Part shown: piece by piece, positions 56,777 to 64,000 of the stretch
How the letters are laid out: every line of letters starts with the position of its first letter
Numbering within the stretch: position 1 is the stretch's first letter
Source: Ancistrus triradiatus
Lineage: Eukaryota; Chordata; Actinopteri; Siluriformes; Loricariidae
Direction: 5' to 3'
NCBI GenBank assembly: GCA_025084515.1
Contig: JAJAGP010000271.1
Location: 186,001 to 250,000 of the forward strand
Length of the DNA stretch: 64,000 bases
Notes under the pieces: model-generated
What the model saw: the letters and a program-made list of their open reading frames with translations, nothing else
What the model was told of the DNA's origin: nothing
Database searches by the model: none
Made by a program: the position numbers and the translations under genes

Positions 56777-59064
56777 CTGTGAATGGCAAATAAAGCACAG
56801 TACACAGGCATAGTTTACAAAACAGTAACTGTTTATATATAATGTATACCATTTTTATGCATATTAAGCATAATTATGTAGATTTATGGTGCTTTCAGAG
56901 TGGCTATTTCAAATAAATATTCATGAGCACAGGAAGTAACTTCACTGTTAATATCCATTTCACAGCAACATCCTTCAAAACAATGCCACAAACTATAGGC
57001 TAAATGTCTGTTTTATGACACTGGATACTAGATACAATGAAGATATGTAAAAATTTAAATTGGCATCATGTTGTTCAGTATTTCCTCGTGCCAAGTACAA
57101 ATTTGCATTAAGAAATTGGTGTATTGATTTCCACAAGTACAATGCTCAGCTGGCTATAAGGATCAATACCACATATTTTGTCTTGTGAAAGTCAGTTTAT
57201 ACAAAATATTACATAATTAAAGACCTAAATAAATTTAAGCAATGTTAAACTGTTATATGTTATGTGTGAGCAATAACACAGGAACTGGTTTCCCAGAGTA
57301 CAAATAGTGGCATTGTTCCACACTGCGAGGCAACAAACCATGTCAAAATCATGCACTGCTTGACAACAATAGCTAATGACAACCACATGGATAAACAGCT
57401 GACTTACAAACAATATATCCTAAACACACTCCATATCAATAAGGTAATGGCAAAAACATCAATCTGTGTCACTTCAGGCAAAAAAAAAAAAACTTTTCCA
57501 AGATTGTGTTTAAAGGATGTGATAATGACTAGACATTGTTTATTTTGTTGTTTTTTTTGTGTAGGCTATATCTTGTTTGTTCACTTTTTAAGAAACTTAA
57601 GAAGTTTCAGCTTTTTCAGCCTTTACAGGTTTAATCCAACAGAACATACAGTTGAAGTTGTTTATTAATTATATTAGTTCATGCATGAAGTAATTGTTTA
57701 ACTCATTGAAACAGTCTATTTGGAGGGTTTGATGTTTGTACTTGGTTCATTTTACAGTTTTACACTTAACAGTTCAACAGATATGTCACTGAGAAAATGC
57801 TAAGAAAAAAATTCTGAGAAGATCTGACCCTACTAGTCATTAATTAGTTCTCTTTCTAATTACACAATGTAGATACTTGGCAACCCATCAAAAAATAAAG
57901 TGATGATGGTCAAGGCGTTTTATTAGTGCAAGTTACACAATGTTCTTCTTCAAGCTGTTAAGTCTACATAATGTGCTGAATAGTGTGATTACTGGGCTAA
58001 AAACCATAACATCTTTCAAGGGCTTTGATTCTGTATACGGTACTGTGCAAAAGTATTAGCCCACTATTTGTAGATATGTTGTCGACGACTGGACCCAAAA
58101 ATTTCAAACTTGGATTTGTCACTCCATAATACTCTTTTCCACGGATCTCATTCCAATCGTTGTGAGCTTTAGCATATCTTAGCCTTTTCACCCTGTTCCC
58201 CTTTCGAAAAAGTGGTTTCTTAGCTGCTACAAATAAAGACCATTGCTGATCAAGCTTCTTTGTACAGTAGAAGGGCCAACTTGGCATCCCGGTGCAGCTG
58301 CCAGATGCTGCTGTTGCTCAGCTGTAAGGGGAGGTCACACTAAATACTTGCCACTGTAGCCTTTTTAATACTGAATACAAATTTCCGGTATTTTCTGATT
58401 ATATTCTAAGAAGGAGACTGAGAAATAATTATATATTGTCATTATACTATTGCTAAAACAATGGTATATCTAATTTAGTGGTGGCGTAGGACTTTTGCAT
58501 GGTATGGTACGATACGATACAATGCTGTTTGTAGTACATGACCACAAAGTGCCAAAATGAGCTAATCATCACAAACACTCACTGGGCATGTTAAGAAACA
58601 ACACCCTTCAAATAAACACGCTAAAACTAAAATCCCACGTCATAAATCCCATGTCATAAAACCAGGACTTTCCCAGGACACTAAATGTCACTAAATCATT
58701 TCCATTAAGTCTGAAAGTCTGTAATGAGTTCTGAGGTTGCTAAAACTTCACATGCCCTTCAGAAAGCTTGCCACTCTCTCATCTGAATCCAAGTTCAAGA
58801 ATAATCCCCCTAATCCAGACACAAATATGTATGGCCTTACAGTGTAAGACCAGCACTGATATTACACATAATGCCATACTGTGTATGTGTGTGTGTGTGG
58901 GAGGTGCACAGAGTGTGTGTTTGTAAGATCATTAGCTCGCTGGGAAAAATGTGGGAGGAGCCAGGGAGCACAGGATATCTTGTGATTGGAGTGTTTGGAG
59001 GCCGGCCAAGATGCCAGGGTAGGGGGAGCGAGTAGAGGTATTAAAAACAAAGACCAGTTCTTAC
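56777..59064. other. tns1 intron w4-w5
   Basis: AT-rich. One Tc1-type derivative (58034-58510), a short TG run near 58884-58898, and otherwise no recognised element or exon. Confidence 0.65.
58034..58510 (-). mobile_element. Tc1-type derivative, copy H
   Basis: Both ends present (cggtactgtgcaaaagtattagcccacta ... tggcgtaggacttttgcatggta). In minus orientation the interior still reads AAKKPLFRKGNRVKRLRYAK, then AHNDWNE, matching the middle of Tc1 transposases. A full head and tail of the gene are absent. Confidence 0.85.
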
Positions 59065-59125
59065 TAGATCCCAGATGTGTAGACTGGCTGCATGGCCTGG
59101 TAGATCTTGAGGAAAGGGCGGCAGC
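59065..59125 (-). CDS. tns1: tns1 exon w4: C2 domain
   Basis: Window residues 88-108. It reads CRPFLKIYQAMQPVYTSGI, a C2 strand-loop stretch. The acceptor is ctcccag|GCTGC and the donor ATCTA|gtaaga. The final codon (Tyr) is completed by the first base of exon w5. Confidence 0.94.
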
Positions 59126-59311
59126 CTGGGAGTCACATGAAAGACAAACAAGACCTTCGTGTTAACAGAGCAGAGCCAAATTCTGAACAATTTCACGAAA
59201 CAAGAATACTTAAAATGTATTACAGTACAAAACAGACTGCTTTCCTTTTCTTTTGCGGTCTGTGTTGGTTTCCCAACCGTTCTCGACAATTCATGAACAT
59301 CTGGAACTCAC

Positions 59312-59424
59312 CTCCTTTAGACTCGAAGTTGGGGATGCCATGCATGATGACGTGGTGAAGGAACAGAGGCTTGTTGTTGATCTTGATGTGGCCTGAAAGA
59401 AGCCCACTGAAGTACTGCACATAC
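59312..59424 (-). CDS. tns1: tns1 exon w3: PTP-like to C2 junction
   Basis: Window residues 50-88. It contains YVQYFSGLLSG, the last PTP-like helix, followed by KINNKPLFLHHVIMHG and PNFESKG, the first strands of the C2 domain. This is the same PTP-C2 unit found in PTEN and auxilin. The acceptor is gctccag|GTATG and the donor AAAGGAG|gtgagt. The downstream intron to exon w4 is only about 190 bp. Confidence 0.95.
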
Positions 59425-59799
59425 CTGGAGCACACATATGTTCATTTAATTTTATTTATATAGTGCTTTGCTGCAAAACAAAAGTCTGGAGCAACCAGTG
59501 GCATGAAAACTAACTCTGAAAAACTAAATATGCGGGATGAGACCGGATGGTTATTAAGAGTTCTTGATTAAATGAACGCCAGTGCAAAGACACAAAGCAG
59601 TCAAACTAATATAGTCTTTATGGTCTAGAACATGAGTGTTAGTTTGGAGTTTGTCCCCTTTACTGTTGCAGCAGCTTTCAATGTTCTGTTTCCACTGTCT
59701 TTTCGAATATGACTGAGGGGTTGGGCACTGATGTTAAACAGAGATCTCTGGCTCAGTGTTCGCATTTTTAATTTATCTTAAAGGAATCATTTCAGGGTG

Positions 59800-60177
59800 T
59801 TTGCAAGCTGGCCAAGTTCTCCATCAAAGTTAGCAAACAACTTCTTTATGGATTTCTTTATGCAGAGCAGAATGCAGATGAACTGACTTAATGTTGGTAG
59901 AAACCTGTGGGAATCACTGAGGTCCTCATTTCACCTCTGTTGTCTGTGAACATTTTATGACTGTGTGCTTCATATATTCATGTCCCAGCACCGCAAAACA
60001 GCTGCCACTGTTGAGCCCTTGAAGCACCTGGCCCACAGTTGTTTGGACTGTACTGTTTGCGTCATTTGTATGTTGTTCTAGACAAGGGCATCTGCTAAAT
60101 TTTTAAATGTCTAACTGTTAGAAGTGAGTTTAGCTGAAATAGAGATCACAAGGGTGTCTACGTACTTTTGGACATAT
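59800..60177 (-). mobile_element. TACACTATA-type DNA transposon, partial
   Basis: Carries 'catcaaagttagcaaacaacttct' (compare 8760-8790) and ends gggtgtctacgtacttttggacatata, the standard right end of this teleost element. The left end is not found. Confidence 0.55.
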
Positions 60178-60513
60178 ACATTGTTGTGCAACAGTCTTAG
60201 GCTACCATTAGATCTGCTGTTTTAGCAAAGGTCTAATATATACCATATATAACGTATTGTCGATGACTGGACCCAAAAATTTCAAACTTGGATTCGTCAC
60301 TCCATAATCCTCTTTTCAACTGATTCTCATTCCAATCTTTGTGAGCTGTAGCATATCTTAGCCTTTTCACTCTGTTCCCCTTTCGAAAAAGTGGTTTCTT
60401 GCCTGCTACCCTCTGAAAATACCATTCCTAATCAAGCTTCTTTGGACTGTAGAAGGATCAACTTGGCGTCCCGATGAAGCTCCCAGATGCTGCTATGGCT
60501 CAAGTGCACTGTA
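60178..60513 (-). mobile_element. Tc1-type derivative, copy I
   Basis: On the minus strand it reads LWSDESKFEIFGSSHRQY in one clean stretch, the strongest transposase match of the family here. It is preceded by the PLFRKGNRVKRLRYA block. The end ttgtgcaacagtcttaggctaccattagat is clear at the left; the right end is cut. Confidence 0.82.
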
Positions 60514-62524
60514 GTATATAATAATAAGTAAAATATCTGTAGAAAAATTAATAGTCAAATCCAGTCACCAAGCTTCTCCTGCACTCCAGTAGCTCTGTTT
60601 AACAATAAACTTATTGCATAATTAGGATGGATTGGTATTTTATTGATCCCAGAAGGGAGACTGAATTCTTGCAGCCAAACCCAGCGCAAAGAAACATGAC
60701 TGGAGTTATAGCAAGCAACTGGATGTTAGCAGAAGCCAGCTGTTTTTAGAAGAAAAAAAACTCAAAGTACAAACAAATACAAGCCCTTCCTTCAGTGTTT
60801 CCCCCCAAACCACATCCCCAAAACACAAGCACTTGAACTGACTTGGATGGAAGAGCCGGTGACATGAATGACAAGCAGCCAGAGATGCATTATTGACCTG
60901 ACCGGTTTGATGCTTTGGATTATTCCACATGGATCCATTTGGGATTACCTGCCCATAAAATCTGTCCTCTTCCACATCAAAATAAGAACACTTTGTACTT
61001 GAACACAACACATTAACTCTTGTACTACTTATAATGTTATTGAAGACATGTCAAGAATGAAATGTATTTGAACCTCTAGGCAAAAAAGTTGTCCAGAAGC
61101 CCTTGTGTGAGCATGAATGAGATAAGCTTGGAAGTATGGGTTGTAGAAGTGCCCTTATATGGAAAAGCGAACAAAGTCGGCCTGCTCCTGTAAGCTGCAG
61201 CTGTTGAGCTCTTGGCCAAGGCCACTGACCCTCAAGTGCGCTGTTAAATTACAGAAGAGTGTCTGCCAAATAAATAAATATGATGTAAACCATCAGACTT
61301 ACATTTCAGTTCTTTTTAGGTCGTCTACAACTACATTCTTTTGCACTTGTGCTCTCAGAAGTCGCTTTGTAAATTTAAATGTTACATGGGCAATTCCAGA
61401 AATATGACCTTAACTTCAATGTAGGTATCACTGAGGAAGAACAGGCAGAATAATAAGATATCTTACAGGACTTGCTGATCTCAGATAGATCAGTTATCTG
61501 CTAAACTGCAATTTAATGCAACAGTTTAATGGATATGGATTTGATTAAAAGTTTGCAAATGCGTTACATTCCTAACTCGGGGTGATATGGAGTCCATCAG
61601 GGGTGATGAGACAGTCTCTAGAGCGCAGGGACAAAAGGCTATGGGCGTTTTTCATAAACAGGAAGAGGTTTTTTCCTACTTTAGCATGAAGGCCTCCCCG
61701 GGGAGGAACAGAAACCACAGTCTGAGGGACTTGTTGTATTTTCTCATGCAGAGCACCAGTGGATCTTCATTTGGATAGGACACAGACATTTCTGTCAGTG
61801 CAAGCTCTTTTATTAAGAGCAGGACTAGAAATGTTTATCGGAGCTCAAAGTGTACCTAATGGCAACTCTATAGCCATTGCCAAATATGGCAATGGCTTTT
61901 TTCGTTTCCCAACTTGGAAGAAAGATGGGATAGGTCCAGCAGCAAAACAGCACCCATGTAATCACTGAAGTGTATTCAGTCCTGGAAAATAAACTCAATT
62001 CCTAGGAATTAAGTGGGGTCGTGTATACATGTGTCTATATTTGCTAAATAAAAACAAACCTTTACAATAATAAAAAAAAAAACTGACATTCAGCATAATG
62101 GTGCCTCATGCAGAGAAATGCATGTGAGCTCGGGTGTATTTGCGATACTGACATTTGGCACATTAGCATCACACATGCCTCCCATAATAACTGCAGACTG
62201 GTGGACAACCGCTAGCTGCTAATTATAGGTATGTCAGGAAATAACAGCTCAGAGATCCCAGATCTCAAGAATGTCTTATAAAAAATAGGAGTTCTAGGTG
62301 GGAAATTTGCAGATTTGTGCACAATTTACGATATGGGAACTCACAACAGTAAGCAGCTTGGTGACTAAAATGGACATCTTTAAGCAGTAAGAGTGTTTCT
62401 TTTATTTATTTATTAAAGGTGTCTGTGCTATTAATTGGCACATGAATTAGTTTTCATGTGAAACCTAAACTTGTCAAGTTTATTTGAGATAATTTGTTTT
62501 CATTAATTTGTTTTTTTAATCCAC

Positions 62525-62760
62525 TTAATATTGGTCAGGGTGACGGGAAAGCCGGTTCCTAGCTGGTGGAACAGGGCACAAGGCAGAAACAACCCTAGAC
62601 AGGGCGCCAATCCATTGTAGGGCACACTCTCACACTAAAGGAACTTTAGCAGTGCCAATTAGCCTAACACACATCTTTGGACTGTGGGAGCAAACCGGAG
62701 TACTAGGAGTAAACCCAGGCAGACATGGGGAGAACATGCAAATTTCCCCCAGCGTGAAGG
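62525..62760 (+). mobile_element. LINE-like 3' end repeat, second copy
   Basis: caaggcagaaacaaccctagacagggcgccaatccattgtagggca ... catctttggactgtgggagcaaaccggagtac ... ggagaacatgcaaa, parallel to 42770-43010. Confidence 0.55.
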
Positions 62761-62937
62761 TTTCTGACTTGCATTGTTATAACCTTACTCCTGTCACTGG
62801 AGCAGTTCTGTATTAGCAGTTAGTTTCTTAAAACTAACAGTGATAGTATGTAATATATGAAAATGCACAGAACCCCAAAATGGCTTTTAACCACTGGGTC
62901 AAACTGGGTGAGTAGGGAGAAATGAGGTAAGACTGAC

Positions 62938-63021
62938 CTTTTCTGGGAGGGCTGTCCCACAGGAAGTGCTTTATCTTCGTAAAACCTCTTCATGGCAAAT
63001 CTGTCCAAAGCCTGGTCTGCA
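62938..63021 (-). CDS. tns1: tns1 exon w2: PTP-like domain
   Basis: Window residues 22-50. It reads ADQALDRFAMKRFYEDK then a PVGQPSQK segment, the helix and loop after the P-loop in tensin/PTEN-type PTP domains. The acceptor is cctgcag|TGCAGACC. A second CAG lies five bases further in, but the first one keeps the phase. The donor is AAAAG|gtcagt. Phase is 2 in and 2 out. Confidence 0.93.
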
Positions 63022-63586
63022 CTGCAGGTCAAAACAAACCCAATTTCAGTTTCGCTTCAGGCATTCTCAAGTTCATAAAAATAAACAGTGGATGCATGAT
63101 GTGCAAGTGTGTGTCCCTTGTCTTCTTGTACTTGTGAGGACCAAATGTCCTCACAATGATAGAAAAACCTGGAAATTTTGAATTATGAGGTCCATTTTGC
63201 TGATCCTCACTTCTTTAATTGCTTGGTACAAAAACGGCAACTTTTAATTGAAAAACCAAAAGTGCCAAAGGATTTGCATTACTGAGGTTAAGCTTAAGTG
63301 TAGCATTAATTAGCTACAGTAATCATTATGTCAATGAAAAGTGCTAACAAGGACGTCTATTACACAGATGTCTTTTGCATGCTGATCAAAGCAGAATCCA
63401 AGTTTCGGACAGTTAAAAAGTAATAAACTTAATAAACTTAATCATGAATTTAGATCCAATTTAAGCCTAGAGAGCAGTCACACAATCATATGACTGCTTT
63501 CATGCGATAATCAGTGTGTCCTGTCATTAAGAATTATTGTGTGTGATCAGTCTGGATAATGAGTGTCCATAATTCAGTAGTCTTAC

Positions 63587-63651
63587 CCTGCCGAAATGTT
63601 GCTGTAATGCATATATGCAGCCACGACCACCCCGGTTCTGCCCCGATTTCC
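63587..63651 (-). CDS. tns1: tns1 exon w1: end of PTP-like P-loop
   Basis: First exon visible in the window; window residues 1-22. It reads GNRGRTGVVVAAYMHY, the second half of the phosphatase-type P-loop and the helix after it. In tensin-1 the loop cysteine is replaced, so the domain is regarded as catalytically weak or dead. That residue sits in the preceding exon, outside the window, and cannot be checked here. The acceptor is ctgcag before GGAAAT, phase 0. The donor is GG|gtaaga, leaving two bases that join exon w2. Confidence 0.93.
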
Positions 63652-64000
63652 CTGCAGACAGACAGGAGAGAGATTAATGGAAAATACCAGTTAAGGAGTT
63701 ATAAAATGAAATGACAGAATAAGACTGGCTTGTGTTAGTATTCACTGGAAGTGAAAATTTATTTATTTTTTTGCTCACTAGACTGATTATTGATCAACCT
63801 GATTGTGATGGTATGTGTTTGGGTTTATGGTTATTTTTGTGTGACAGGCTACATCAGCTTTCTTAGTTATTGCATAGTTCCACCAGTTAGTCATCAAGTT
63901 TCCACTGCCGTACAAAGCAACACTTTTCGCCATAGCAACTCCAGCTTTATGGCTTCCTGTTCAAAATGCTTGTGTGGTTTTGTACTCGGGCTGGTACTAA
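63652..64000. other. tns1 intron upstream of exon w1
   Basis: No exon, repeat or regulatory motif recognised up to the window edge. The preceding PTP-like exon must lie beyond 64000. Confidence 0.6.

Larger units (their letters stand above)
59425..62937. other. tns1 intron w2-w3
   Basis: Contains the end of a TACACTATA-type transposon (about 59800-60177), a Tc1 derivative right next to it (60178-60513) and a LINE-like end (62525-62760). 60530-62510 shows nothing recognisable. Confidence 0.65.
2940..64000 (-). other. tns1: tensin-1 gene, 3' part (24 coding exons; 5' end outside window)
   Basis: The gene body covers nearly the whole window. I joined 24 minus-strand exons with GT donors and AG acceptors. 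Phases match at all 23 junctions, and the coding total is 4707 nt including the stop. Domain order is PTP-like, C2, long Ser/Pro-rich linker, SH2, PTB, the known tensin layout. Tensins link actin filaments to integrin beta tails at focal and fibrillar adhesions; the PTB binds NPxY tails and the SH2 binds phosphotyrosine. Tensin-1 is preferred over tensin-2/3 because of the central-region signatures (DGSLYAKV, RETDILDD, EIEQSIE, GLVAHRVAG, GLKPHNPAE, PRSYV, LPEKRRMS) and the PTB wording. Human tensin-1 is about 1735 residues; roughly the first 120 are missing here because the window ends. Teleosts may carry two copies (a/b), and I cannot tell which this is. Confidence 0.95.

Noticed and set aside
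5117..63651. Assignment to tensin-2 or tensin-3
   Set aside because: The GSTTDN PTB text, EIEQSIE, GLKPHNPAE, PRSYV and LPEKRRMS blocks fit tensin-1. Tensin-2 would have an N-terminal C1 domain (outside the window) and a very different linker.

Overview
The window is vertebrate nuclear DNA, almost certainly from a teleost fish. One multi-exon protein gene runs through it on the minus strand with GT-AG introns. The rest is dense with fish-type interspersed repeats: Tc1-like elements with TA target sites, tRNA-derived SINEs whose tails carry the 'gcgtctgctaaatgctgtaaatg' type sequence, hAT elements, and CA/TAA microsatellites. The repeat mix resembles otophysan fish (catfish-like). That placement is a judgement from repeat style, not a search result.

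The gene is tensin-1 (tns1), a focal-adhesion scaffold. I assembled 24 coding exons from 63651 down to the stop codon at 5117-5119. Together they give 4707 nt, or 1568 residues plus stop, and every splice phase agrees. In 5'->3' order they encode the end of the PTP-like domain (63.6-59.3 kb), the C2 domain (59.3-52.2 kb), a long disordered central region on two giant exons (29098-30579 and 16914-18025) with small exons between them, the SH2 domain (16.1-11.7 kb), a short linker (11.1-11.2 kb) and the C-terminal PTB domain (7.9-5.1 kb). The start codon, the first half of the PTP-like domain and the main promoter lie beyond the right edge. A 3'UTR of about 2.2 kb probably runs to about 2940. The left 2.9 kb is downstream intergenic DNA with a SINE and a decayed DNA transposon.

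A 21.6-kb intron (30580-52150) separates the C2 exons from the first giant exon. It holds a hAT element with a perfect 8-bp target duplication, an isolated CpG-rich island (about 43.7-44.2 kb), and a promoter-like block at 33.8-34.0 kb with a perfect CArG box that doubles as a TATA-like element. These two blocks are candidates for internal tns1 promoters. No second protein-coding gene, tRNA, rRNA or CRISPR array is supported.

I see no new defence or mobile system. The items most worth a second look are the candidate intragenic promoters, an 18-nt in-frame microexon, a lineage-style run of S-P-x-L-x-R repeats and a 17-glycine tract in tensin-1. On the repeat side they are a family of short Tc1 deletion derivatives that keep part of the transposase frame (about nine copies here) and several nested insertions.
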